A stretch of DNA of 64,000 bases, taken from Roseateles sp. GTDB lineage: Bacteria > Pseudomonadota > Gammaproteobacteria > Burkholderiales > Burkholderiaceae_C. Where the stretch lies: positions 1 through 64,000 of the forward strand of contig JAEUPJ010000058.1 of the NCBI GenBank assembly GCA_016790285.1. The letters are read 5' to 3'. The notes under the pieces are model-generated. The model saw only the letters and a list, made by a program, of their open reading frames with translations, did not search any database and had not been told where the DNA came from. A program made the position numbers and the translations under genes. This document shows positions 16,227 through 25,134 of the stretch, piece after piece. Each line of letters starts with the position of its first letter. The stretch's first letter is position 1.

Positions 16227-17462
16227 TCAGCGGCAGGGCTCGACGCGGAACTCCACGCGGCGGTCCAGCGCGTCCACCGCGTTGTCGGTGCCGCTGCCCA
16301 CGAGGTTCTCGCGCCAGCCCATGCCGCTGGGTTTGGTGCGCTGGGCGAGCACGGTGGCCTCGGCGGCCAGACGCTGCTGCATGAAGGTCGCGCGCTGCAG
16401 GGAGAGGGTGTCGTTCGTCTGCTCCGAGCCGGTGTGGCTCGTGTGGCCGACGATGACCATGCAGACCCGGGCGCTAGCGCTCTCCTTGGCGATCTGGCGC
16501 AGCCACATGGGGTAGGGGCCGCTGACCTTGGGGTCCGACCAGAACTCCGTGCTGCCGGGGTTGAAGAGGAACTTCACGTCCAGCTTGTTGGCGCGCAGGC
16601 CGTAGGCCACGATCTGCCCGAAGGCCGCTTCCGCCTCGGCCATGCGCCCCAGGCGCACGTTGTTGAGGTAGATGCCGTTGAGCGTGCGCAACTGATCGCC
16701 GCCGGACTGGCTGCGGGCCTCCTGGTATTTGGCCAGGGACTCCGGGTAGCGCTCGGCGTTGTAGAGCGCGCCGGCCTCGTTGATGACGCTGGCCACGGCC
16801 ACGCGCTCCATGTAGGTGCCGTTGGCCGCGCGCCCGGGTGCGGTGAGCGCCGTGATGATGTAGCCGTCGACCACCTTGTCCTTCACGAGCACCGGGCTGT
16901 CCTGGTAGATGGCCAGCGGCGTGTGGTTGAGGCCGTCGTCGCGCGCGAGCGCCGAGGCCTGCGCGACCACCTGGCCGGTCTTGATCTCGACGAGCGCCAG
17001 GTTGATCTGCAGGGAGCGCTTGCCCGGCACGCCCAGCAGCCGCGTCAGCGTGCCCGTCAGCAGGTACTGCACGCGGGCGAGGTTGTCGGCCTTGAAGGGC
17101 AGCAGGTCGAAGCTGCCTTCCTTGCGCGCCGCCAGCCGCTCGGCGATGCGCCGCTCCAGCAACTGGGTGGTCTGCGTCTGCTGGCCGCTCGTGGCGTCGA
17201 GCATGGGGTCGACGACGACGCTCTTCTTCGTGATCTTGGATTCGACGACGGCCAGGAAGGCCGGCAGCTTCTGCGTCTGGTTCACAAGGCCGTCGGTGGC
17301 CACGACCACGGCCTCGCTGAAGGAGAGTTCGTTCGTGGAGACGGTGGGCTGCGTCGGCGCGGTGGCCAGGCAGCCGGCCAGCAAGGCCAGCAGGCCGAGC
17401 ATTGCGGCACGTGCGAGGTGCGCTGAAAAACGGTGACGACGCGTGAGGCAGGCGCTACTCAT
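16227..17462 (-). CDS. OmpA-family lipoprotein with TPR-like region
   Basis: A 411-residue envelope protein with a lipoprotein signal (LLALLAGC). The first half resembles CsgG-type proteins (ITKKSVVVDPML, then LLTGTLTRL and a conserved VVAQASALA). A short TPR-like segment lies around residues 235-285, and an OmpA-type peptidoglycan-binding domain follows (GHTSHTGSEQTNDTLSLQRA, then LDRRVEFRV). I prefer the start at 17462, which overlaps the kinase stop as ATGA and has AAGGA upstream; the ATG at 17468 would add two residues. It probably anchors to the outer membrane and cell wall, and may be the envelope output or sensor of the adjacent kinase. Confidence 0.85.
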   Translation of the reverse strand: MSSACLTRRHRFSAHLARAAMLGLLALLAGCLATAPTQPTVSTNELSFSEAVVVATDGLVNQTQKLPAFLAVVESKITKKSVVVDPMLDATSGQQTQTTQLLERRIAERLAARKEGSFDLLPFKADNLARVQYLLTGTLTRLLGVPGKRSLQINLALVEIKTGQVVAQASALARDDGLNHTPLAIYQDSPVLVKDKVVDGYIITALTAPGRAANGTYMERVAVASVINEAGALYNAERYPESLAKYQEARSQSGGDQLRTLNGIYLNNVRLGRMAEAEAAFGQIVAYGLRANKLDVKFLFNPGSTEFWSDPKVSGPYPMWLRQIAKESASARVCMVIVGHTSHTGSEQTNDTLSLQRATFMQQRLAAEATVLAQRTKPSGMGWRENLVGSGTDNAVDALDRRVEFRVEPCR

Positions 17463-19237
17463 CGACATTCCTTCTTCAGGTAGGCGGCCTCGCTCGGGGT
17501 GAGCGGTTCCAGCGAGGCCTTTTGCAGAATATCACTGCACCTGGACCCCTTTGCGGTCGCCGGCGTGGCCACCGTCGCAGGTGCAGCGGCCGGGCGTGAG
17601 CGGGGGCTGGCGGCGGATGCCGGTGGCGCAGAAGGTGGCGCAGTAGAGGGCGCAGTAGAGGGCGCAGGAGGTGGCGCAGTAGAGGGCGCGGGTGTGGCGT
17701 CCGGTTGGGAGGCGATAGGCGCCGGCGCGGGCGTGGATGCCGACGCGGGCAGGGCGGGCGGCAGTGATGTGGCGTTGTCGGCGACGGCCGAAGCCGGTAC
17801 GAGCGGCTCTGGGCTCGGCCCCGCGGAGGCCGGCGCCGCCGCCGTGGGCAGTGGCTCCACCGGCGCGGGTGGCGCGCTGAGGCGATGCCCCACCCACCCC
17901 GCCACGGCCAGGGCCGCGACGCCTCCCAGGCCGAGCAGCAGCGGGCGGCGCGACGACGGCGCCGCGGCGGCCCCGATGGCCCCATCGATCGGTGGGGCCG
18001 CTGGTGCGACCGGGGCGGCACCGGCCCGGGGCGAAGGCGCGGCCGGCCGCACCGGGGGCGGTGGTGCGGCGGGTAGCACTTGCACCACAGGCGCGGCGAC
18101 GGGCGGCAAGACGGGTGGCGGTGCGGCCTGCGCTTCGACCGGCGTCGCGGCGGGGGCCAGGCGGCGGGTCGGTTCGTGGGTCGGTTCGTGGGTCGTGAGG
18201 TCGATGTCCGGCAGCAGCACCGTGGCGTCGCCGGTCGGCACGCCGAGCGCACGCAGCTCGTCCAGCTCCAACGCCTGCGTGTCGTCCGCCGTGAGCAGGG
18301 CGCGGAACTCGGCGATCGACTGCGGGCGGTCCTTGGGGCGCACCGCCAGCGCGCGGTCGATGGCCGCGAGGAAGGCATTCCCGCAGCGCCCGGCAGCGAC
18401 CACGGCCAGCGGCTGCAGCTGGTCGTCCAGCAGCCGCTCCACGGAGGCCACCGTCCGCCGGCCGCTGATGGCGGCATACAGCACGCTGGCCAGCGCAAAG
18501 ATGTCGGTCCACGGGCCCTGGGTGACGCCCGGCATGTCGCCGTACTGCTCGATGGGGGCAAAGCCGGGCTTGAGCATGGCCGTCAGGGCGTGCGTCAGGT
18601 CACCGATGACGCGGCGGGCCGCCCCGAAGTCCAGCAGCAGCGGGCCGTGGTCGGTGATGAGGATGTTGTCGGGCGCGATGTCGCGGTGGTAGCAGTGCTC
18701 GTTGTGAAGCACCTCCAGCGCGTCGAGCAGCGGCATCAGCCAGGCGCGCACCTCACGCTCGGTGGGCAGGCGCCCCAGCCGGGCGAGCGCGGCCTTGAGC
18801 GTCGGGCCCTGGTAGTAGGGCATGGCCATGTAGGCGGTGCCGTTCTCCTCCCAGAACTGGTGCACCTTGAGCAGCGCGGGGTGGTCGAAGCGGGCCAGCA
18901 GCTTGGCCTCGTTGACGAAGCTGCGCAGGCCGATCTGGAAGGTCTCCTCGTGCTCGGGTGATTTGACCAGCACGGTCAGCGACTGGCCTGCGCGGGCGGC
19001 CATCGACGAGGGAAGGTACTCCTTGATCGCGACCTGGCGCTCCAGCACGACGTCGGTGGCCAGGTAGACGATGCCGAAGCCGCCTTCGCCGAGCACGCGG
19101 TCGATGCGGTAGTCGTGGATGCGTGTGCCCGGCGGCAGCATGTGCCCCGGCGTCAGCGGCGGCGGCATGGCCACGGTCGGCTGGACCGGGGCGTCGGGCC
19201 CGGCGCGCCCGGGCAGGTCGGCGGCCGCGTCGCTCAT
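17459..19237 (-). CDS. membrane-anchored serine/threonine protein kinase
   Basis: A 592-residue Hanks-type kinase. The catalytic domain spans about residues 42-310 with GEGGFGIVYLA (glycine loop), VAIKEYL (Lys72), HRDIAPDNIL (catalytic Asp, Asn190) and DFGAAR (202-207). The activation-loop and APE region reads GFAPIEQYG, as in the bacterial PknB-like/YeaG-adjacent group. A Pro/Ala-rich linker, one transmembrane segment (near 440) and a long extracytoplasmic Pro/Ala/Ser tail follow, ending in a Cys-containing motif (CSDILQKASLEPLTPSEAAYLKKEC). The tail is encoded by 12-base tandem repeats. It heads an operon with the OmpA-like lipoprotein and FHA-EAL genes. Confidence 0.92.
   Translation of the reverse strand: MSDAAADLPGRAGPDAPVQPTVAMPPPLTPGHMLPPGTRIHDYRIDRVLGEGGFGIVYLATDVVLERQVAIKEYLPSSMAARAGQSLTVLVKSPEHEETFQIGLRSFVNEAKLLARFDHPALLKVHQFWEENGTAYMAMPYYQGPTLKAALARLGRLPTEREVRAWLMPLLDALEVLHNEHCYHRDIAPDNILITDHGPLLLDFGAARRVIGDLTHALTAMLKPGFAPIEQYGDMPGVTQGPWTDIFALASVLYAAISGRRTVASVERLLDDQLQPLAVVAAGRCGNAFLAAIDRALAVRPKDRPQSIAEFRALLTADDTQALELDELRALGVPTGDATVLLPDIDLTTHEPTHEPTRRLAPAATPVEAQAAPPPVLPPVAAPVVQVLPAAPPPPVRPAAPSPRAGAAPVAPAAPPIDGAIGAAAAPSSRRPLLLGLGGVAALAVAGWVGHRLSAPPAPVEPLPTAAAPASAGPSPEPLVPASAVADNATSLPPALPASASTPAPAPIASQPDATPAPSTAPPPAPSTAPSTAPPSAPPASAASPRSRPAAAPATVATPATAKGSRCSDILQKASLEPLTPSEAAYLKKECR
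17634..17690. repeat. 12-base coding tandem repeat in kinase tail
   Basis: Imperfect copies of GCGCAGTAGAGG encode alternating STAP/SAPP units on the minus strand. A second small tandem repeat at about 18166-18195 encodes THEP units. Both are likely to vary in copy number by slippage. Confidence 0.7.
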
Positions 19238-19409
19238 CGCCGCGGCGTCACGGTCGGCAGGGGCGGGACGGCGAACCCGAGGGGCAGGGGCGTGAGTGAC
19301 ATGGGCGCTCAGCTGAGGGGTGAAAACGATTATGCAGTGCGATATTCCCGGCCCCCGCCCGGGGTGGTGGGGCTAGCATGGACCGCATGTAGCTCCCGCA
19401 GGACATGCC

Positions 19410-20696
19410 TTGAAAGCTTCCACGCCGCCCGGTGCCGACGCGATGCTGCTGCATCTGGCGCAAACGCTGGTGCAGGAGGACGGCCGCTGGCGCGCGCGGC
19501 ATGGGCTCTGGACGCTGGACAGCCACTTCCAGCCCGTGTTCAGCTTTCCGCATCGGCGGGCCGTCGGCTACGAGGCGCTGCTGCGGGTGTCGGACGCCGA
19601 TGGGCAGGTCGTGCCGCCGCTCAAGTTCTTCGAGCAGCTCGGCAGCTTCGAGGCGCAGTGGGCCGCCGACCGGCTGTGCCGCCTGCTGCATGCCAACAAC
19701 TTCGTGCACCAGGCGGGCGACATCGGCTGGCTGTTCCTGAACATCCACCCGGCCGTGTTCGTGCACGGTGCCCTGCAGATGCAGGCGCTGGACGCCTCCG
19801 TGCGCACGGTGCAGAGCCTGGGCCTGCCCATGCACCGCGTGGTGCTGGAGGTGACCGAGGACGTCATGTCCCAGGAGGCCGACTTCGAACAGGCCGTGGC
19901 CAACGTGCGCCAGACGGGCTGCCTGCTCGCGCTCGACGACTTCGGCGCGGGTCATTCCAATTTCGACCGCATCTGGCACATCCATCCCGAGATCGTGAAG
20001 CTCGACCGCAGCCTGCTGCGCCGGGCCTGCGGCTCGCCGCGCATCGCGCGGGTGCTGGCGCAGATGGTCTCGCTGCTGCACGAGTGCGGCTCGCTCGTGC
20101 TGCTGGAGGGCGTTGAGACGCGCGACGAAGCGCTGCTGGCCCTGGACGTGGACGTGGACCTGGTGCAGGGCTTCGTCTTCGGCCGCCCCGTGGCCGGCAC
20201 GCTCGGGCCCCGGGGCGCTTCCGAGGAGATCGACGAGATCTGGACGCTGCTGGACGAGCGCCACGCAGCGGCGCGCGTCGCGCATGACGACCGCATCACG
20301 CCTTACCGGGCCGCGCTGCGCGCCGCCCAGGCGCGCCTGGCGGTGCAGCCGCGCCACGAGGCCTGCGCCGAGCTGCTGGCGATGCGGGGCGTGCAGGTGG
20401 CCTTCGTGCTGGACGACCAGGGCCGCCACGTGACCGAGCCCCTGCTGCCCCCGGGCCGCCAGCCGCTGCAGGCCGACCCGCGCTTCGAGCCGCTGGGCCT
20501 GCCCTCGGAAGCACGCTGGGCGCGCCGCCCCTACTTCCGCCGTGCGCTGGACGAACCCGGCGTCGTGCAGATGACGCGCCCCTACCTCAGCCTGCATGGC
20601 GCCCGCATGTGCGTGACGCTGTCGGTCGCGGTGCCGGTGGCCGGGCGGCTGCAGGTGCTGTGCGTGGACATCGACTGGGTCAGCGACCCGGCCTGA
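19410..20696 (+). CDS. EAL-domain cyclic di-GMP phosphodiesterase with C-terminal sensor-like domain
   Basis: A 428-residue protein. The EAL domain (about 30-265) is complete by eye: YEALLRV (Glu55), LNIHP, VLEVTED, LALDDFGAGHSN, EIVKLDRSL, EGVETRDE and VQGFVFG. So it should cleave cyclic di-GMP to pGpG. The C-terminal 150 residues resemble a Cache/PDC-like ligand domain (RRPYFRRALDEPG, then CVTLSVAVPV and VLCVDIDW), but there are no membrane segments, so it would sense inside the cell. The start is a TTG at 19410; an in-frame ATG lies at 19443. Divergent from the kinase operon. Confidence 0.87.
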   Translation: MKASTPPGADAMLLHLAQTLVQEDGRWRARHGLWTLDSHFQPVFSFPHRRAVGYEALLRVSDADGQVVPPLKFFEQLGSFEAQWAADRLCRLLHANNFVHQAGDIGWLFLNIHPAVFVHGALQMQALDASVRTVQSLGLPMHRVVLEVTEDVMSQEADFEQAVANVRQTGCLLALDDFGAGHSNFDRIWHIHPEIVKLDRSLLRRACGSPRIARVLAQMVSLLHECGSLVLLEGVETRDEALLALDVDVDLVQGFVFGRPVAGTLGPRGASEEIDEIWTLLDERHAAARVAHDDRITPYRAALRAAQARLAVQPRHEACAELLAMRGVQVAFVLDDQGRHVTEPLLPPGRQPLQADPRFEPLGLPSEARWARRPYFRRALDEPGVVQMTRPYLSLHGARMCVTLSVAVPVAGRLQVLCVDIDWVSDPA

Positions 20697-22320
20697 ACAG
20701 CTCGCCGAAGAAGTCGCCAGGCAGCCACTGCGGGCGCTCGGCCTGGTCGGCCAGCAGCTGCATCAGGTCGGCATGCAGCTGGGCATGGCGCTGCACGGCG
20801 CCCCAGTGGAAGGGCTGGCTGAGGTCGTCGCCCGGCTGGTGGTAGCGCTGCGCGCGGTAGTCGCGCATCAGGGCGGCGCCGTCCTCCTGCGCGTTGAAGG
20901 AGCCCGTGCCTGGGCCGAGGATGACCGCGGGGATGCCGCGTCGCACGAAGCTGTACTGGTCGGACCGGGTGAAGCGGGCCTGCTCGGGCTGGGGGTCGGG
21001 CACGGTCTTGAGGCCCAGCCCGGCGGCGGCACGCGCCGCGGCCGCCCCGAGGGTGGAGTGCTCGCCGCCCAGCGCCACGACCTCGCTGAAGTCGTGCAGC
21101 AGGATGGGCATGTCGATGTTGACCGCCGCGGTGAGCTGAGCGGCCGGCACGGGCGGGTGGGCCGCCAGGTAGGCCGAGCCGAGCTGCCCCTGCTCCTCGC
21201 CCGTGAGTGCTGCCACGAGGATGGAGCGCTGCGGCTGCGGTGCCTGCGCCAGCAGGGATGCGACCTCCAGCAGCGTCGCCAGGCCGAGCGCATTGTCCAT
21301 GGCGCCGGGGTAGATGACGTCGCCCTGCGGCCCGGTCTTGCGGCCGAGGTGGTCGAGGTGCGCGGTGAGCAGCAGGCACTCGTCGCGGCGCTGGGGGTGC
21401 TGCCCCGGGATGAGGCCCACCACGTTGTGGCTGCGCGTGTGCCCGTGCACGCTGTCGCAGGTCATCTCGGCCGTCAGGCCCAGCGGGCCGCGCGGCACGG
21501 GGCGCCCGGCCTCGGCGTCGGCCACCAGGCGCGGGTAGTCACGGGTGAGGGCGGCCAGCAGGTCCGGCGCCTTCTGCAGGCTCACCGCAGCCCAGCCGCG
21601 CAGCGCGGCCATCTCGCTGCCGGCCTGCCCGTCCGGGCCCTGCCAGTCCATGGCGGCCGTGCCGGCGTATTGCCGGGCCAGGTGAAACGGCGCGACCCGC
21701 TCGCTGCGCGGGGTGCCCAGCGAGATCATGCCCACGGCGCCCAGGCGGGCCGCGACGGCCATCTTGGTCAGGCGGCTGCTGAAGTGCGCGCCTTCTTCCG
21801 ACGGCAGGTGCGGCGGGCGCCCCGCCAGCACGACGACGATGCGGCCGCGCACATCCAGGCCGGCGTAGTCGTCCAGCCCGAAGCCCGGCGCCTGGATGCC
21901 GTGGCCGGCGAACACCAGCGGCGCGGTCACCTCGCTGTGCGTGGCCTGCAGGTCAGGGCGGGTGCTGAACTCGTCGAGGTAGGCGAGGGACTCGCTCCGC
22001 GCCCCGCGCCACAGCCGCAACACCGGCGGCGTGCTCGCGAGCCGGGCTGTCTTCAAGCGCACGCCTTGCGCAAAGCCGCCGTCGTCGCCCAGCGGCCGCA
22101 GGCCCAGCCGGGCGAAGTGGCTGGCGACGTAGGCGGCTGCGATGTCGAAGCCGCGCGAGCCGGTCTCGCGCCCTTCCAGCAGCGGGCTGGCGAGGAAGCG
22201 CAGGTGCGCCTGCAGCGCGGCCAGGCTCACGCGGGGCCGGGTGTTGCCCGCTGCGAAGGCAGCCGCGGGCAGCCCGGCGGACCAGGCCGCCGCACTGCCC
22301 AGCAGCCCGCGCCGCCTCAT
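20680..22320 (-). CDS. M28-family zinc aminopeptidase, exported
   Basis: A 546-residue secreted metallopeptidase. The signal peptide begins MRRRGLLGSAAAW (twin-arginine-like but also readable as Sec) and ends near AFAAG. A PA domain is inserted (around 110-250). The M28 catalytic domain keeps the two-zinc ligands: TAHLDHLG (His), AMDNALG (bridging Asp), TGEEQGQLGS (Glu base and ligand), NIDMP (Asp) and RYHQPGDD (His). It likely trims peptides in the periplasm together with the S9 peptidase encoded just upstream, whose stop overlaps this start as ATGA. Convergent with the EAL gene, overlapping it by 17 bases. Confidence 0.9.
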   Translation of the reverse strand: MRRRGLLGSAAAWSAGLPAAAFAAGNTRPRVSLAALQAHLRFLASPLLEGRETGSRGFDIAAAYVASHFARLGLRPLGDDGGFAQGVRLKTARLASTPPVLRLWRGARSESLAYLDEFSTRPDLQATHSEVTAPLVFAGHGIQAPGFGLDDYAGLDVRGRIVVVLAGRPPHLPSEEGAHFSSRLTKMAVAARLGAVGMISLGTPRSERVAPFHLARQYAGTAAMDWQGPDGQAGSEMAALRGWAAVSLQKAPDLLAALTRDYPRLVADAEAGRPVPRGPLGLTAEMTCDSVHGHTRSHNVVGLIPGQHPQRRDECLLLTAHLDHLGRKTGPQGDVIYPGAMDNALGLATLLEVASLLAQAPQPQRSILVAALTGEEQGQLGSAYLAAHPPVPAAQLTAAVNIDMPILLHDFSEVVALGGEHSTLGAAAARAAAGLGLKTVPDPQPEQARFTRSDQYSFVRRGIPAVILGPGTGSFNAQEDGAALMRDYRAQRYHQPGDDLSQPFHWGAVQRHAQLHADLMQLLADQAERPQWLPGDFFGELFRPGR

Positions 22321-24320
22321 CGCGTGCGGGGCATGTGCCGCTCAAGCCAGGCTAAGAACTCGCCATACCAGAGCCGGCTGTTGCGCGGCTTGAGCACCCA
22401 GTGGTTCTCGTCGGGGAACCACACCAGCCGCGTGGGCACGCCCAGCGACTTGAGCGTGTTGTAGTAGGCCAGGCCCTGGGCGTCGGGCACGCGGTAGTCG
22501 AGCTGGCCGTGGATGACCAGCGTGGGCGTGCTGAAGTGCCGGGCGAACGCGTGCGGGCTTTGCGCGGCGACGCGGGCCGGGTCGTCCCAGTACGCCGCAC
22601 CGAGCTCCTTGCGGTGCCAGCTGTAGGCGTCGTCGGCGTACATGGCCTGCCAGTCGTAGCAGCCGGCGTGGCAGACGTAGGCCTGGTAGCGGCCGGCGGG
22701 CAGGTGGCCGTTCATCCAGGCCACCATGTAGCCGCCATAGCTGCCGCCGGTGGCGGCGATGCGCCGGCGGTCCACCCAGCGCTTCTTGAGGAGCCAGTCG
22801 GTGCCGGCCTCGACGTCCTGCAGCTCGTACTCGCCCCAGTGGCCGGTGATGCTGTCCAGGAACTCATGGCCGAAGCTGGAGGAGCCGTGGTAGTTGACGC
22901 AGGCGACGACGTAGCCGCCGCCGGCGAACACCTGGTGGTTCCAGCGCCAGTGCCAGCTGTCGCCGAAGGCGGTGTGCGGGCCGCCGTGGATGACGTGCAT
23001 GACGGGCCACTTCTTCTTCGGGTCGAAGTCGGGCGGGTAGATGAGCCACATCTGCACGTCGTCGCCGCGCGCGCCGGTGATCGTCACTTCCTCGTGGCGG
23101 CCGAAACGGTGGCGGGCCAGGCGCTCGTCGTTGAGCTGCTCGATGCGGCGGATGCCGTCGTCGCCCAGCACCGACAGCCGCGGCGGGAACTGCACGCTGT
23201 CGTGGTTGACGACGACAAAGTCCGCGGCGAGCGCGAAGCTGCCGACATGGCCGCCCTCGAAGATGGGCTCGGCCACGCGGTCGCCCAGCAGGAACTGCCA
23301 CAGGTGGCGGCGGCCGCGGTCTTCGGCGGCGAACAGCACGCTCTGGTCATCGGCCGTCCAGCGCAGCGGTGCGCTGACGTCGTGGTCCCAGTCCTCGCTG
23401 AAGACGGCCCAGTGGCCGGCCTGGTCGAGCACGGCCAGCCGGTTGGGCTGGTTGTGGCCCGCGGCCTGGTGGCTGGCCAGGAAGGCGAGGTGGGCGCCGC
23501 CATGGCTGTAGCGCGGCGCGGCGAAGTCCCAGTCGGCGTCGTGCAGCAGGGTCTGCACGCGGCGGCTCGCCACGTCGATCTCGGCCAGCGCGAAGCGGCC
23601 GTCGAGCTTCTTCTCGGCGCCGGGGTCGAAGGCGAAGGCGATGCGCCGGCCGTCGGGGGCGATGTCGAAGCACAGCGCGTCGGGTTCGGCGCGGCTGAGC
23701 TCCCAGTCGGTGCCTTCGAAGAGGTCGCGGGCCTTGCCCGTGTCGACGTCCATCACGTGCAGGTGCGGCACGCGGCCCATCGGCACGTGGTGGTCCCAGA
23801 AGCGGTACAAGGCCTCTTCTGTGACGTAGGCGCTCTCCTTGCGCGACTTGAACTCGTGCAGCGCCTCGTCCTGGGCGCCGGCCTTGCGGTCGGGCCACAC
23901 CCAGGAGACGAAGGCGATGCGGCGACCATCCGGGAACCACTTGAAGGACTCCACGCCGGTGGGCACCCGCCCCACGCGGCGGGCCTCGCCGCCGTCGGGC
24001 GCGATGACGTAGAGCTGCGCTTCCTCGTCGCGCTGCGGGCCGTCGGCACCGGGCTGCTCGCGCTTGGCCGTGAAGGCGATGAGGTCCCCTCGCGGGCTCC
24101 ACTGCGGGTGCTGGTCCTTCTCGCCGGTCTCGGTCAGCCGCCGCGGCGCGCCGCCGAGGGTGGAGAACAGCCACAGGCTGGTCAGGGCCCGGTTGGCCTG
24201 CATCGAGTGGCGCGTGACGCCGGCGACGGCCTGTGCGCCGTCGGGGCTGAGGCTGGGTTCGCCGATGCGGTCCAGGTCCCACAGGGCCTCGACGTCGAAA
24301 GCCCTGGGGTTGTTTTTCAT
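22317..24320 (-). CDS. S9-family prolyl oligopeptidase-like peptidase
   Basis: A 667-residue S9C-type (acylaminoacyl-peptidase/DPP-like) serine peptidase. The N-terminal beta-propeller (about 10-400; repeated WSPRGDLIAFTA- and APDGRRIAFAF-like blades) is followed by an alpha/beta hydrolase domain with nucleophile GGSYGGYM, catalytic Asp in HGQLDYRVP and His in DENHW. The start at 24320 (MKNNPRAF) overlaps the GNAT stop as ATGA; an ATG at 24344 is possible. There is no signal peptide, so it is cytosolic. Third from last in an overlapping operon with MoxR, a membrane protein, GNAT and M28. Confidence 0.92.
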   Translation of the reverse strand: MKNNPRAFDVEALWDLDRIGEPSLSPDGAQAVAGVTRHSMQANRALTSLWLFSTLGGAPRRLTETGEKDQHPQWSPRGDLIAFTAKREQPGADGPQRDEEAQLYVIAPDGGEARRVGRVPTGVESFKWFPDGRRIAFVSWVWPDRKAGAQDEALHEFKSRKESAYVTEEALYRFWDHHVPMGRVPHLHVMDVDTGKARDLFEGTDWELSRAEPDALCFDIAPDGRRIAFAFDPGAEKKLDGRFALAEIDVASRRVQTLLHDADWDFAAPRYSHGGAHLAFLASHQAAGHNQPNRLAVLDQAGHWAVFSEDWDHDVSAPLRWTADDQSVLFAAEDRGRRHLWQFLLGDRVAEPIFEGGHVGSFALAADFVVVNHDSVQFPPRLSVLGDDGIRRIEQLNDERLARHRFGRHEEVTITGARGDDVQMWLIYPPDFDPKKKWPVMHVIHGGPHTAFGDSWHWRWNHQVFAGGGYVVACVNYHGSSSFGHEFLDSITGHWGEYELQDVEAGTDWLLKKRWVDRRRIAATGGSYGGYMVAWMNGHLPAGRYQAYVCHAGCYDWQAMYADDAYSWHRKELGAAYWDDPARVAAQSPHAFARHFSTPTLVIHGQLDYRVPDAQGLAYYNTLKSLGVPTRLVWFPDENHWVLKPRNSRLWYGEFLAWLERHMPRTR

Positions 24321-24913
24321 GCGCGGGGTCGGGTCAGTTGCCATTGGAGATGCGCCTTCACCTCGGGCCATTCGCCCACGGTGAGGCTGTACATGACGGT
24401 GTCGCGCACCGTGCCGTCGCGCCGGGGCGCATGGTGGCGCAGCACGCCGTCGCGGCGCGCGCCGAGGCGCTCGATGGCGCGCTGGGAGGCGTGGTTGAAG
24501 TTGTCGGTGCGCCAGCCCACGAGCTTGGCGCCCAGCGTCTCGAAGGCGTGGGTGAGCAGCAGCAGCTTGGCGGTCGTGTTCACGGCACTGCGCTGCACGC
24601 GCCGGGCGTACCAGGTGTAGCCGATCTCGACGCGGTCGATGGCCGGCACGATGTCGTGATAGCTGGTGGAGCCGAGCACTTCGCCGGTGGTGGCGTCCAG
24701 CACCGCGAAGGGCAGGCGGTGGCCCGCGGCCTGGCCGGCGAGTGCGGCCTCGACATAGGCCACCGTCTCGCCCGGCGCGGGCACGCTCGTGAAGCGCAGG
24801 TTCCACAGCTCGCCGTCGGCCGCCGCGGCCTGCAGCCCGGGCACGTGCTCCAGCGTCAGCGGCACGAGGCGGATGGGGCCAGCCGCCAGGGTGACGGGCT
24901 GCACCGGCTTCAC
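24317..24913 (-). CDS. GNAT-family N-acetyltransferase
   Basis: A 198-residue protein of the RimJ/RimL-like GNAT group. It has an N-terminal strand (GPIRLVPLTLEHVPGL), LGSTSYHDI, EIGYTWYARRVQRSAVNTTAK as the acetyl-CoA loop region, and VGWRTDNFNHASQRAIERLGAR as the C-terminal signature. The proposed GTG start at 24913 overlaps the previous stop (GTGA). Substrate unknown; relatives acetylate protein N-termini or small amines. The downstream peptidases are translationally coupled to it. Confidence 0.87.
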   Translation of the reverse strand: MKPVQPVTLAAGPIRLVPLTLEHVPGLQAAAADGELWNLRFTSVPAPGETVAYVEAALAGQAAGHRLPFAVLDATTGEVLGSTSYHDIVPAIDRVEIGYTWYARRVQRSAVNTTAKLLLLTHAFETLGAKLVGWRTDNFNHASQRAIERLGARRDGVLRHHAPRRDGTVRDTVMYSLTVGEWPEVKAHLQWQLTRPRA

Positions 24914-25134
24914 GGCTTGTCCTTGAGCATCAGCCGGCGCGCGACGGTGCGGCCCACGCCGCAGCCGCCGACGATCAGCGCGAGGCCGATGAGCTGCTGC
25001 AGGTTCCAGTCGGTGCTGGCGATGAAGTCGATGCCGAACTGCCGGCCCAGCCACCAGCCGGCCAAGGCACCGCCGACGAAGCCGACAGCGTCCGCCAGCC
25101 CTTCGCGCATCGCGCGTTCGAAGTCTTGTGCCAT
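24910..25134 (-). CDS. small membrane protein
   Basis: A 74-residue protein with two hydrophobic segments (ADAVGFVGGALAGWWLG and IGLALIVGGCGVG). The start at 25134 shares one base with the MoxR stop (TGATG). It is encoded between MoxR and GNAT with overlaps on both sides. No family assigned; possibly a membrane anchor for the ATPase. Confidence 0.75.
   Translation of the reverse strand: MAQDFERAMREGLADAVGFVGGALAGWWLGRQFGIDFIASTDWNLQQLIGLALIVGGCGVGRTVARRLMLKDKP

Noticed and set aside
22401..24620. A 739-codon plus-strand frame opposite the S9 peptidase
   Set aside because: Val/Ala/Gly-biased antisense shadow; the S9 catalytic motifs are on the minus strand.
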